64,000 nucleotides of DNA, taken from positions 372,001 to 436,000 of the forward strand of contig OY969889.1 in assembly GCA_963704335.1 (NCBI GenBank), written 5' to 3'. The notes under the pieces were generated by a model. The model ran no database searches. It was not told the origin of the DNA and saw only the letters and a list, made by a program, of their open reading frames with translations. Below, piece by piece: positions 1 through 8,507 of the stretch. The stretch comes from PALSA-612 sp963704335. GTDB lineage: Bacteria; Actinomycetota; Thermoleophilia; Gaiellales; Gaiellaceae. Numbering within the stretch: the stretch's first letter is position 1; each line of letters begins with the position of its first letter. Made by a program: the position numbers and the translations under genes.

Positions 1-1
1 C

Positions 2-229
2 CGCATCGCCGTCGACAAGGCGCGGGAGCTGGGGCACGAGCTACAGGGCGCGGCGCTCGCGTCCGACGCCTTCTTCCCGTTCGCCGACGGCCCTCAGCTG
101 GCGCTCGACGCGGGCGTGCGGGCCGTCATCCAGCCCGGCGGCTCGAAGCGGGACGCCGAGGTGGTCGAAGCCGTGAAGTCAGCCGGCGCGGCGATGGTCT
201 TCACGCACCGCAGGCATTTCAAGCACTGA
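2..229 (+). CDS. purH: Bifunctional phosphoribosylaminoimidazolecarboxamide formyltransferase/IMP cyclohydrolase, C-terminal fragment
   Basis: Only the last 75 codons are in the window; the gene runs off the left edge. PurH performs the last two steps of de novo IMP synthesis in the cytoplasm. The visible tail has the family's end signature: ALASDAFFPF, then QPGGSKRDAEV, then MVFTHRRHFKH at the C-terminus, with the conserved Ser/Asp/Phe cluster of the AICAR transformylase domain. The 3' end overlaps the convergent coiled-coil gene by about 51 nt. The identity is secure from the tail; nothing can be said about the N-terminal cyclohydrolase domain. Confidence 0.93.
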   Translation, partial: RIAVDKARELGHELQGAALASDAFFPFADGPQLALDAGVRAVIQPGGSKRDAEVVEAVKSAGAAMVFTHRRHFKH

Positions 230-3187
230 GCCCGGCGCGACGTCGAGAAACGCGCAGCGGCGCCTGTCGGACGGGAGCGGCGAGCCTCCGATCCGGGTGA
301 CGCGGAACCGGGTTCCGTCGATCTCCTCGTCGTCGCCCTCGCTGGGTGCCGGGCCGGGTCGCTCGGCCAGCGCATAGACGCCCTCGACCGGCATGAACAC
401 GAGGTGGCGAGTCTGATCCGCATCGGAGAAGTCGCGCTCGCCAAAGCGCTTCTTGGCCTCGGCCAATCCCTCGGAGACGTCCTCGAGCAGCCTGGCGCAC
501 GTCGCCAGCTCGCTCTGCGTAGCTGCGAGACGGTCCCCGAGCGGCTTCAGCTCTGCGAGCTCGGCTTCCACGCGCTCGAGCGCCAAGCGGGTCTCGACAT
601 GTGCCGCGCACTCTTCCTCGTAGCGGTGGTTGAGAGCGTCGGCGCCGACGCTGAGGTCGGCCAGCTGAGACTCGACGACGGCACGCTGCTCCGACTCGCG
701 CGCCAGGGACTGCTCGCGCTCGCCCATCAGCTCTGCGAGTCCGCCAGCCTCTTTCCGCGCTGCGGCGAGTTCCTGCGCAAGCTCGCCGGCGGCGGCAGCC
801 GCCTGGGCTCGTTCTGCCTCGAGCAGCTCGCTGCGCTTCTCGACCGTGCTTTCGAGCTCGGCGCAGCGCGACTCCAGCCGGCCGACTTCACGCCGGGCCG
901 CAACGCGTGCGCCCTCCGCTTCCTCCAAGCTCTGGGAAAGAGCGTGGGAGTCAGCCTGCAGCTGGGAAATCTCAGCCTCAGCGGCAACGCGAGCGTCGGC
1001 CTCGCGCGACCGAGCCTCTTCGCTGGCTGCGAGCTCGGCGCCCCGTGACTTCACGGCCGCCCGGAGCTTGTCGCGTTCTTGCTCGAGCTCGGTGGCGTGC
1101 GGGGCGGCTCGACGCAGCTCCTCGGCTTCGGCGCGCTCTTCCTCGAGGCGTTCGGCGAGGACACGAGCATCGCCCTGCAGCTGCTTCAGCTCAGCTGCGA
1201 CCGCCGCGCGGGCCTCGGCCTGGCGAGATCGAGCCTTGTCGCTCTTCGCGAGCTTCTGTTGCAACTGCGTGATGTCGGCTTCCAGTGCCGCCCTTGAGGC
1301 GGCATGGTCGGCGAGCTCCGCGTCACGCGCCGCAAAGCCGGCCTGGAGCTCCTCGAGCTGCGTGCTTGCCGCAGCCACTGCAGCCTCTGCTGCACCGTGC
1401 CGCTCGCGTGCCTCGTCGAGGCCGGCCTTGAGTTGCGCGACTTCTGCCTCCATGGCCCTACGGCCGTTGGCATTCTCCGCAAACTCCGCCTCACGGGACG
1501 CGAAGATCGCACGAACTTCGGCGAGCTCCTCCGTGGCGGCTGCGGCTGCGGCCTCGGACGCGCTGCGATCCTCGCGTGCCTCGCGCAAGACAGCCTGGAG
1601 CCGGGCAACCTCGGCCTCGACGGCCGCTCTAGCCTTGGCGTTTTCCGCCAGCTCGGCATCACGCGCTGCAAGATCGTCACGAAGGTCTTCACGGGCTGCG
1701 AGCTCGGCGCGGACGGCGTCCAGCTCGTTCGCGGCGGCGGCGAGCTCGGCCTTCAGCTCGGCCCTCGAGGCGGCGCTATGCGCCAGCTCAGCTTCCCGTG
1801 CGGCAAGGCCGCTCCGCAGCTCCTCGAGCTGCGCCTCCAGCGACTGCCTGGCGGTTGCGTTCTCCGCCAGCTCGGCGTCACGAGCTGCAAGATCCTCACG
1901 GACCTGGCCCGTAGTCTCGGCTTCCCGGAAGAATCCCTGAGCTTCGGCGCGCGCCTCCTCGAGCATGCGCTGCGTTCCATCGTGGGCTGCGCGTTCCTCC
2001 TCCAGCGTCGTAGCGGCGGACATGAGCTGCTGCTGGAGCCCTTCGAGCTCGGCTTCGACCGCAGTGCGGGTCTCCAGTTCGCTGACGCGGGACTCTTCGC
2101 GGGCTGCGAGCTCGGCGCGGACGGTGTCCAGCTCGTTCGCGGCGGCGGCGAGCTCGGCTTCCAGCTCGGCCCGCGAGGCGGCGCTACGTGCCAGCTCAGC
2201 CTCACGTGCGGCAAAGCCGGTCCGCAGCTCCTCGAGCTGCGCCTCCAGCGACTGCCTGACGGTTGCGCTGTCCGCTAGCTGAGCGTCACGCGCTGCTAGA
2301 TCCTCACGAAGCTCTTCACCGGCTGCGAGCTCGGCGCGGGCGGCGTCCAGCTCGTTCGCGGCGGCGGCGAGCTCGGCCTTCAGCTCCGCCTTCGAGGCAG
2401 CGCTACTCGCGAGCTCAGCCTCACGTGCGGCAAAGCCGGTCCGCAGGTCCTCGAGCTGCGCCTCCAGCGACTGCCTGGCTGTTGCGCTCTCCGCTAGCTC
2501 GGCGTCTCGCCCTTCAAGATCAGTGTGAAGTTCGGCGGCGATCTCCTCCAGGCGCGCCAGCTCGGCTGCGGCCTCCGCCTTCGCATCCTCGTCGTCGGCC
2601 TGCGCGGCGCGCTCCCGCCAATCGTCGGCTTCCCGCGAGAGTCTTTCCGCTTCGGCGCGCGCCTCCTCGAGCATGCGCTGCGTGCCATCGTGGGCCGCGC
2701 GCTCCTCGTCAAGCCTCGTGGCAGCGAACGTGAGCTGCTGACGGAGCTCTTCGAGCTCGGGATCGGGGCTCGTCGCCTCGGGCTCGGGCTCCTCGTCGGC
2801 AGGTTCGAGCACCCCGACCTCAGCGGCCAGACCGTCGATGAGCTCCAGTCTGGGATCACGCCCCGGCTTGGGCTCGGCAGACAGGTCCGCCTCGGCCGCG
2901 CGGCCACCTCGCGGATGGCGCCGCTTGATCTCCGACCACAGACCGGAACCGAAGCCTTCCTGCTTCTCCATGTCCAGGCCGAGCTGTTCGCCCAGCATCG
3001 TGGTGAGAGCCGGTCCGGAGACATAGCCCTTCATCACGAGGACCTCGCCGAGCCGCTTGCCGTTCACCTTCTGGTCGGCGAGCGCCTCGTCCAGCTCCTC
3101 GGGCGTGATCAGGCCCCTCTCGACGAAGAGCTCTCCGAGCAGCTTGGCGGGTACGGATGCCGCTTCCACGTTCGAGCTAATCGGCAC
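179..3187 (-). CDS. Giant coiled-coil protein with N-terminal GspE-N/MshEN-like domain
   Basis: This is a 1002-residue protein read from a GTG start. Residues about 14-75 (KLLGELFVERGLITPEELDEA and what follows) match the GspE/PilB N-terminal (MshEN-like) fold, found in type II secretion and type IV pilus ATPases and in some c-di-GMP sensors. An acidic linker follows, then about 750 residues of almost pure heptad coiled coil with internal duplications around the recurring segment AAREAELAxSAASxAELxAELAAAANELD. The last 80 residues are non-repetitive (DGTRFRVTRIGGSPLPSDRR) and look globular. There is no ATPase domain, signal peptide or membrane segment. It is divergent from the CBS gene across 37 bp. 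A cytoskeletal or scaffold role tied to envelope machinery is inference only. The 3' end overlaps purH by 51 nt on the opposite strand. Confidence 0.8.
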   Translation of the reverse strand: MPISSNVEAASVPAKLLGELFVERGLITPEELDEALADQKVNGKRLGEVLVMKGYVSGPALTTMLGEQLGLDMEKQEGFGSGLWSEIKRRHPRGGRAAEADLSAEPKPGRDPRLELIDGLAAEVGVLEPADEEPEPEATSPDPELEELRQQLTFAATRLDEERAAHDGTQRMLEEARAEAERLSREADDWRERAAQADDEDAKAEAAAELARLEEIAAELHTDLEGRDAELAESATARQSLEAQLEDLRTGFAAREAELASSAASKAELKAELAAAANELDAARAELAAGEELREDLAARDAQLADSATVRQSLEAQLEELRTGFAAREAELARSAASRAELEAELAAAANELDTVRAELAAREESRVSELETRTAVEAELEGLQQQLMSAATTLEEERAAHDGTQRMLEEARAEAQGFFREAETTGQVREDLAARDAELAENATARQSLEAQLEELRSGLAAREAELAHSAASRAELKAELAAAANELDAVRAELAAREDLRDDLAARDAELAENAKARAAVEAEVARLQAVLREAREDRSASEAAAAAATEELAEVRAIFASREAEFAENANGRRAMEAEVAQLKAGLDEARERHGAAEAAVAAASTQLEELQAGFAARDAELADHAASRAALEADITQLQQKLAKSDKARSRQAEARAAVAAELKQLQGDARVLAERLEEERAEAEELRRAAPHATELEQERDKLRAAVKSRGAELAASEEARSREADARVAAEAEISQLQADSHALSQSLEEAEGARVAARREVGRLESRCAELESTVEKRSELLEAERAQAAAAAGELAQELAAARKEAGGLAELMGEREQSLARESEQRAVVESQLADLSVGADALNHRYEEECAAHVETRLALERVEAELAELKPLGDRLAATQSELATCARLLEDVSEGLAEAKKRFGERDFSDADQTRHLVFMPVEGVYALAERPGPAPSEGDDEEIDGTRFRVTRIGGSPLPSDRRRCAFLDVAPGSVLEMPAVREDHRRAG

Positions 3188-3224
3188 ACGTCGCCGGTGG
3201 CTTGAGCGTTACGCTTGATCAGCC

Positions 3225-4625
3225 GTGGCACGCGAGTATCCGACAGTCCTCGATCTCATCGGCGGGACCCCGGTCGTCCGCCTCCAAAAGCTTGGCTCGG
3301 AGCTGGGTTGCACGCTCCTGGCGAAGCTCGAGTTCATGACCCCCGGCGGCTCGAACAAGGACCGCATCGGCCTGCGCATGGTCGAAGCCGCCGAGCGCGA
3401 GAGCAAGCTCAGGCCCGGAGGGACGATCGTCGAGCCCACGTCCGGCAACACGGGCGTGGGGCTCGCGCTCGCCGCGGCGATCAAGGGCTACAAGCTGATC
3501 TGCGTCGTACCCGACAAGGTGGCGACGGAGAAGATCGCGCTGCTGCGTGCCTTCGGCGCCGAGGTCGTCATCTGCCCCACAGCCGTCGACCCGGACTCAC
3601 CCGAGAGCTACTACTCCGTGTCGGACCGGCTCGCGGAGGAGATTCCCGGCGCGTACAAGCCAGACCAGTATTCGAACACTGCGAATCCCGGCGCACACCA
3701 CCACACGACCGGCCCGGAGATCTGGGAGCAGGTGGGCGACGAGCTCGACGCCGTCGTCATCTCCGTGGGGACTGGCGGATCGATCACCGGCATCGGCCGC
3801 TACCTCAAGGAGCAGAAGCCTGACCTCATCGTCGTCGGCGCAGACCCCGAAGGCTCCGTGTTCACCGCGGAGGACGAGAGCGGCGTCCATCCGTATCTCG
3901 TGGAAGGCATCGGCAAGGACTCGTTCCCGCAGACGTTCGACCCAGCCGTGGTGGACGAGTACGTGCGCGTGTCCGACCGCGACTCGTTTCTCACAGCGAG
4001 GGCGCTCGCACGCGAGGAGGGCATTCTCGGTGGCGGCTCGGCCGGGACGTCGGTCTTTGCGATGCTGGAGACCGCCAGGCGCCACGGGCCGGGCCAGACG
4101 CTCCTCACCACGATTCCCGACGGAGGACGCGGCTACCTCACGAAGCTCTACGACGACAACTGGATGCTCGAACACGGGCTCCTCGATCGCCGCGGCCCGC
4201 TGCCTACGATCGAGGAAGTCCTCGCCTTCAAGCATGGTGCCGACGGTGCGATTCCCGACCTCGTCGTCTGCGAAGCGCAACAGAAGATCGGCGCTGCAAT
4301 CGAGCTGATGCAGCGCTACGGGATCTCCCAGCTACCGGTCGTCCGGCGCGATCCGCCCGGCTCGCTCACGGACGTCATCGGCTCGCTGAACGAGCGCGGG
4401 CTGCTCGATAGCGTGTTCCGCAACCCGGACTCGCTCGGCGAGGACGTGACCGGTGCGATGGACCCGCCGCTGCACGCTGTCGACGCCGCGGACTCCGTAC
4501 GCAACGTCTACGGCGACCTCGCCGGGACGGGAGCGGCCGTGCTGGTTGCGCGTGCCGGAGCTCCCATGACGGTCCTCACCCGCTCCGACCTGCTGGAGTA
4601 TCTCGCCCACGGGCGCGCGGAGTAG
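3225..4625 (+). CDS. cbs: Cystathionine beta-synthase with C-terminal CBS domain pair
   Basis: This is a PLP enzyme that condenses serine (or O-acetylserine) with homocysteine to cystathionine, the first step of reverse transsulfuration. The catalytic core is residues 5-320: PGGSNKDR holds the Schiff-base Lys45, TSGNTG near residue 74 binds the substrate carboxylate, and GTGGSITG near residue 181 binds the PLP phosphate. Residues about 335-460 form two CBS modules (IGAAIELMQRYGISQLPVV and a second repeat), as in regulated CBS enzymes. The length of 466 residues is typical. The GTG start has no clear Shine-Dalgarno. It is the first gene of a tight operon ending with the MBL-fold gene and is partnered by the gamma-synthase/lyase gene at 7354. 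Confidence 0.92.
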   Translation: MAREYPTVLDLIGGTPVVRLQKLGSELGCTLLAKLEFMTPGGSNKDRIGLRMVEAAERESKLRPGGTIVEPTSGNTGVGLALAAAIKGYKLICVVPDKVATEKIALLRAFGAEVVICPTAVDPDSPESYYSVSDRLAEEIPGAYKPDQYSNTANPGAHHHTTGPEIWEQVGDELDAVVISVGTGGSITGIGRYLKEQKPDLIVVGADPEGSVFTAEDESGVHPYLVEGIGKDSFPQTFDPAVVDEYVRVSDRDSFLTARALAREEGILGGGSAGTSVFAMLETARRHGPGQTLLTTIPDGGRGYLTKLYDDNWMLEHGLLDRRGPLPTIEEVLAFKHGADGAIPDLVVCEAQQKIGAAIELMQRYGISQLPVVRRDPPGSLTDVIGSLNERGLLDSVFRNPDSLGEDVTGAMDPPLHAVDAADSVRNVYGDLAGTGAAVLVARAGAPMTVLTRSDLLEYLAHGRAE

Positions 4626-5218
4626 TGCTCCTCTTCGACTCGCCGCCCTCCGGCAACTGCTACAAGGTTCGGCTGCTGCTGACCCAGCTCGGCATCGCGT
4701 TCGAGCGGCGGGAAGTCGACACGAGGCGGCGTGACGGTCGCGACGACCTGCTCGGCGGCAAGAACCCGGCGCTCCGCGTACCGGTGCTCGAGCTCGACGA
4801 CGGGCGGCATCTCGCGGAGTCGAACGCCATCCTCTGGTACCTGGGAGAGGGCACGCCATACGTCTCCAGCGACCCCTACGAGCGGGCGAAGACACTCCAG
4901 TGGATGTTCTTCGAGCAGTACGACCACGAGCCGAACGTCGCCGTCGTCCGGCACCGCACGATGCTCGGCCACCTGGACGACTATCCCGACTCGGAGCAGC
5001 GGCGCGAGCGAGGCTACGCGGCGCTCGCGGCGATGGAACAGCAGCTCGACGGGCACGACTACTTCGTCGGCGACCGCTACTCGATCGCGGACGTCGCCCT
5101 CTACGCGTACACGCACGTGGCACACGAAGGCGGGTTCGACCTGGACGGCTATCCGGCGATCAGCGGCTGGCTCGACCGCGTCGCGAACCAGCCGGGCCAC
5201 ATCACGATCGACGACTAG
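4625..5218 (+). CDS. Glutathione S-transferase family protein
   Basis: This 197-residue protein has the two-domain cytosolic GST layout. The N-terminal thioredoxin-fold domain carries SPPSGNCYKVRLLL (candidate catalytic Ser/Cys at residues 9-12), a cis-Pro VPVLEL strand and the ESNAILWYL motif for the gamma-glutamyl group. The C-terminal all-helical domain has the VGDRYSIADVALYAY N-capping box. The GTG start overlaps the CBS stop codon by one base, so the two are probably translationally coupled. Most actinobacteria use mycothiol rather than glutathione, so the thiol cofactor here is unknown. Its place between two transsulfuration genes suggests thiol-dependent detoxification or sulfur transfer. 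Confidence 0.85.
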   Translation: MLLFDSPPSGNCYKVRLLLTQLGIAFERREVDTRRRDGRDDLLGGKNPALRVPVLELDDGRHLAESNAILWYLGEGTPYVSSDPYERAKTLQWMFFEQYDHEPNVAVVRHRTMLGHLDDYPDSEQRRERGYAALAAMEQQLDGHDYFVGDRYSIADVALYAYTHVAHEGGFDLDGYPAISGWLDRVANQPGHITIDD

Positions 5219-5222
5219 GGCG

Positions 5223-6364
5223 ATGCCCGAGACCGTCAGCCTCACCCAGCTGCGGCGCTTTCTCGTAGCGCACCAGCGCTACGCGACGCGCGCCCGGACG
5301 TCGCGGCCCGCGGACGTCGCGCGAGAGATCGAACGGCTCTCGGCCGTTCAGCTCGACTCCATCTCGACCGTCGACCGTGCGCATCGGCTGACGCTCACCT
5401 CGCGGCTCGGCTGGTACAAGCCCGCCACGGTCTCGCGGCTGCTCGGCCAGGGACGCATCTTCGAGTACTGGGCGTCACGAGGCCTGCCTGCTTGCCCGTG
5501 TCGGACTACGCGCTCTTCAAGCGGCGCATGGTGCACTTGGAGGATGCGCACTGGTGGGGCCGCAAGCGCCAGCACAGGAAGACCGAGGAGCAGGTGCTCG
5601 AAGCGATCCGCGAGCGCGGAGCTCTGCCTTCGCGTGCGTTCGAAGGCAGGGGGCAGCCGGGCGAGATGTGGAGCTGGAAACCGGCGAAGCGCGCGCTCGA
5701 GCATCTGTTCGCCGCCGGCGAGCTCGCCATCGCCGGGCGTAACGGGTTTCAGCGCGTCTACGACCTGCCGGAGCGCGTCATCCCCCGCGAGCATCTCGAC
5801 GCGCCGACTCCCTCCGAGGACGAGTTCCGCCGCGGCTATGCGCTCCGCGCCGTCCAGGGCCGCGGCGCGCTCACCGAGCGCGGCATCGCCGAGCACTGTC
5901 GCTTTCGCGGTGGAGCGGCCGCCATGCGTCCCATCGTCGACGGACTCGTCGAGGAAGGTCTCGTGCGGCGAGTCGACGTCGAGGACGGCGGGCCGCCCAT
6001 CGTCGTAGCCGCCCGCGTGCAGGTGGACGGGCGAGTGTCCAGTAGCGGCGTGCTCGTCTCGCCGTTCGACAGCCTGCTGTGGGACAAGCCCTTCGTGGAG
6101 CGCGTCTTCGGGTTCCAGCCGCTGATCGAGGTCTACAAGCGCGAGCACGAGCGGATCTACGGCTACTACGTCCTACCGTTTCTGCTGGGCGACCGCTTCG
6201 CCGGGCGGGCGGACCTGAAGGCTGACCGCGGCGAGGGCGTCCTCCGCGTCAAGGCGTTCCACGTAGAGGCCGGCGTGCGACCATCGAAGCGACTCGACGA
6301 GGCCTTCGATCGCTCACTGGCGCGGCTCGCGCGGAGCCTCGGCCTGGAACGCGTGGCGCGGTGA
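5223..6364 (+). pseudogene. Frameshifted HTH_42 (winged-helix, YcaQ-type DNA glycosylase-like) gene, copy 1
   Basis: The first 84 codons (MPETVSLTQLRRFL to GRIFEYWA) are in one frame, and the rest, from PVSDYALFKRRMVH to LERVAR, is in another. The family consensus EYWAHEACLLPV can be restored exactly by removing T5475 and G5494, two single-base insertions 19 nt apart. The family (HTH_42, PF06224) includes E. coli YcaQ, which unhooks DNA crosslinks; the N-terminal part keeps the QLDSIS motif corresponding to the catalytic Q-x-D. The repaired protein would be about 379 residues. It is followed with GTGA overlap by an intact paralogue. It is either an assembly error or a real inactivated copy; the rest of the sequence shows no decay, which favours error or a recent lesion. 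Confidence 0.8.
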
Positions 6365-7353
6365 GGCTCGTCTCGCCGGAAGAGGCTCGGCGGATTGCGG
6401 TTCACGCGCAGCTGCTTGACGGATCGGCCACCTCGGTGCTCGACACTGTGCGCCGGCTCGGCTTCCTCCAGCTCGACCCGATCTCGACCGTGGCACCGCC
6501 CCAGCACCTCGTGCTCTGGAGCAGGCTCGGCTCGGCGTACGACCAGGCCGAGCTCGACCGGCTGCTCTGGGAAAAGAAGAAGCTCTTCGAGTACAACGCC
6601 TTCATCCGGCCGATCGAGGATCTGCCGCTGATCCGCGCCCGGATGCGGCGGCGCAGAGGAGGCAAATACACACACGAACGCCGCGGCAACGAGTTCCTGA
6701 AAGCGAACGCCCGCTATAAGCGCCATCTCCTCCGCGAGCTCGAGCACTCCGGCCCGATGCTGTCGCGCGAGATAGCGCAGCACTCGGCGACTCCCCGTGA
6801 CCCGCACCCCTGGTGGGGCAACCGCCAGGTCGCGCTCATGCTGATGATCCTCGAAGGGCGGGGCGTCGTCGCCGTCGTCGGCCGGCGCAACGGCCAGCGG
6901 CTATGGGACCTCGCCGAGCGCTGGTATCCCGAGACGGCGACGGTGCCCGGACGCGAGGCGGAGGCGATCCTGGCCGAGCGCAGCTTCCGCGCTCTGGGCG
7001 TGCGGCTCACGAAGAAGGGCTGGGAAGCCCACCCCGACGCGAGCGACGACCCTGTCCCCGATCGCGCGACGCTGCTCTCGCCGTTCGACCGCCTCGTCCA
7101 CGACCGCAATCGCGCCGAGGCGCTCTGGGACTTCTTCTACCGCCTGGAGATGTACGTGCCGAAGGCAAAGCGGGAGTACGGCTATTACGTGCTGCCGCTG
7201 CTCGTCGGCGACCGGATCGTCGGCCGTGCCGAGCCTCGCTTCGACCGCAAGACGAAGACGCTCGAGCTGCTCGGCGCGTGGGACGACACCTCCCGGCTGG
7301 ACGAGGTCATGGGCGAGCTCGGAGCGTGGTTGGGCGCGGATACCATCCGCTGA
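6361..7353 (+). CDS. HTH_42 winged-helix protein, YcaQ-type DNA glycosylase-like, copy 2
   Basis: This 330-residue paralogue of the preceding gene is intact. It has the QLDPIS motif near residues 37-42 (the Q-x-D motif of YcaQ-type glycosylases), the LWEKKKLFEYNAFI motif, the central winged helices with HPWWGNRQVAL, and the C-terminal LLSPFDRLVHDR and YGYYVLPLLVGDRIVGR blocks typical of the family. The GTG start overlaps the upstream stop by 4 nt, and metB-like ATG follows its TGA directly. A role in removing bulky alkyl adducts or crosslinks follows from characterised homologues; its substrate here is unknown. The sulfur-metabolism context is unexpected for a repair enzyme. Confidence 0.83.
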   Translation: MRLVSPEEARRIAVHAQLLDGSATSVLDTVRRLGFLQLDPISTVAPPQHLVLWSRLGSAYDQAELDRLLWEKKKLFEYNAFIRPIEDLPLIRARMRRRRGGKYTHERRGNEFLKANARYKRHLLRELEHSGPMLSREIAQHSATPRDPHPWWGNRQVALMLMILEGRGVVAVVGRRNGQRLWDLAERWYPETATVPGREAEAILAERSFRALGVRLTKKGWEAHPDASDDPVPDRATLLSPFDRLVHDRNRAEALWDFFYRLEMYVPKAKREYGYYVLPLLVGDRIVGRAEPRFDRKTKTLELLGAWDDTSRLDEVMGELGAWLGADTIR

Positions 7354-8502
7354 ATGGACTTCGAGACGCGGGCCATCCACGAGGGGCAGGAGCCTGACCC
7401 GGCCACCGGCTCCGTGGTCGTCCCGATCTACCAGACCTCCACGTACGCGCAGGAGGAGGTCGGCGTCCACAAGGGCTACGACTACTCGCGCGTCGCAAAT
7501 CCCACGCGCACGGCACTTCAGACCTGCCTTGCTTCACTGGAGGGCGCCGACCACGGCATCGCCTTCTCCTCCGGGCTCGGCGCAACGACGACGATCATGC
7601 ACCTCGTCTCGCCGGGTGAGCGCGTGGTGTCGGTGAACGACGTCTACGGCGGGGTCTACCGGATGTTCTCGCAGGTGTACGAGCCGAAGGGCTACGCGTT
7701 CGAGTTCGTGGCGTCGCAGGAGATGTCGACCAACCTCGCCGCCCACCTCGACGAGCGGACGCGGCTCGTCTGGATCGAGACGCCCACGAACCCAACTCTC
7801 AACATCGTCGACATTCGCGCCGCGGCCACGGCCGCGCACGAGGCCGGCGCTCTCGTCGTAGTGGACAACACGTTCGCCACTCCGTACCTCCAGCAGCCAC
7901 TCGAGCTCGGAGCCGACATCGTCGTCCACTCCCTGACGAAGTACCTCGGCGGCCACTCGGACCTGATCGGCGGCTTCGCAGCGACGAACGACCCGACTGT
8001 CGCCGAGCGCCTCGTCTTCCTGCAGAAGTCGCTCGGCGCGGTGCCGGGGCCGTTCGACTGCTGGCTCGTCCTGCGCGGGCTGAAGACACTCGCCGTGCGC
8101 ATGGAGAAGCACTGCGCCAACGCCCGGGCAGTCGTCGAGTTCCTCGAATCGCACGAGCACGTGGAACAGGTGCTGTACCCGGGCCTCGCGAGCCATCCCG
8201 GCCACGAGATCGCCGCCCGCCAGATGCGCGACTTCGGCGGCATGGTCTCGTTTCTCACCGAGACCGAGGAGGAGGCCGTGGCGCTCTGCTCGCGGACGAA
8301 GGTCTGGACACTTGCGGAGAGCCTCGGCGGCGTGGAGAGCCTCATCGAGCACCCCGCCCGCATGACGCATGCGTCGACGGCAGAGGGACCGATCGCCGCG
8401 CCGCGCAACCTCATCCGGCTCTCGGTCGGCATCGAGTCGGCCGACGATCTCGTCGAGGATCTCCAGCAGGCGCTCGTCCGCGCGTCGGCGACGACGGCCT
8501 GA
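7354..8502 (+). CDS. metB: Cystathionine gamma-synthase/gamma-lyase (Cys/Met metabolism PLP enzyme)
   Basis: This fold-type I PLP enzyme has 382 residues, the usual length. The signatures are YDYSRVANPTR (phosphate-binding Tyr/Arg of the neighbouring subunit), FSSGLGAT, VVVDNTFATPYL with cofactor-binding Asp171, and HSLTKYLGGHSD with Schiff-base Lys196. It either makes cystathionine from activated homoserine or cleaves cystathionine to cysteine. Co-transcription with a CBS gene favours the lyase direction (reverse transsulfuration), but the two activities cannot be told apart from sequence by eye. The ATG abuts the upstream stop codon. Confidence 0.88.
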   Translation: MDFETRAIHEGQEPDPATGSVVVPIYQTSTYAQEEVGVHKGYDYSRVANPTRTALQTCLASLEGADHGIAFSSGLGATTTIMHLVSPGERVVSVNDVYGGVYRMFSQVYEPKGYAFEFVASQEMSTNLAAHLDERTRLVWIETPTNPTLNIVDIRAAATAAHEAGALVVVDNTFATPYLQQPLELGADIVVHSLTKYLGGHSDLIGGFAATNDPTVAERLVFLQKSLGAVPGPFDCWLVLRGLKTLAVRMEKHCANARAVVEFLESHEHVEQVLYPGLASHPGHEIAARQMRDFGGMVSFLTETEEEAVALCSRTKVWTLAESLGGVESLIEHPARMTHASTAEGPIAAPRNLIRLSVGIESADDLVEDLQQALVRASATTA

Positions 8503-8507
8503 AGCGC

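Noticed and set aside
1690..2500. Regularly repeated DNA segments resembling a CRISPR or satellite array
   Set aside because: The repeats are in frame, imperfect and encode heptad coiled coil, so they are internal gene duplications; there are no unique spacers or cas genes.
3188..3224. Riboswitch or regulatory leader before the CBS gene
   Set aside because: Only 37 bp separate the divergent starts; there is no room for a SAM or other riboswitch.
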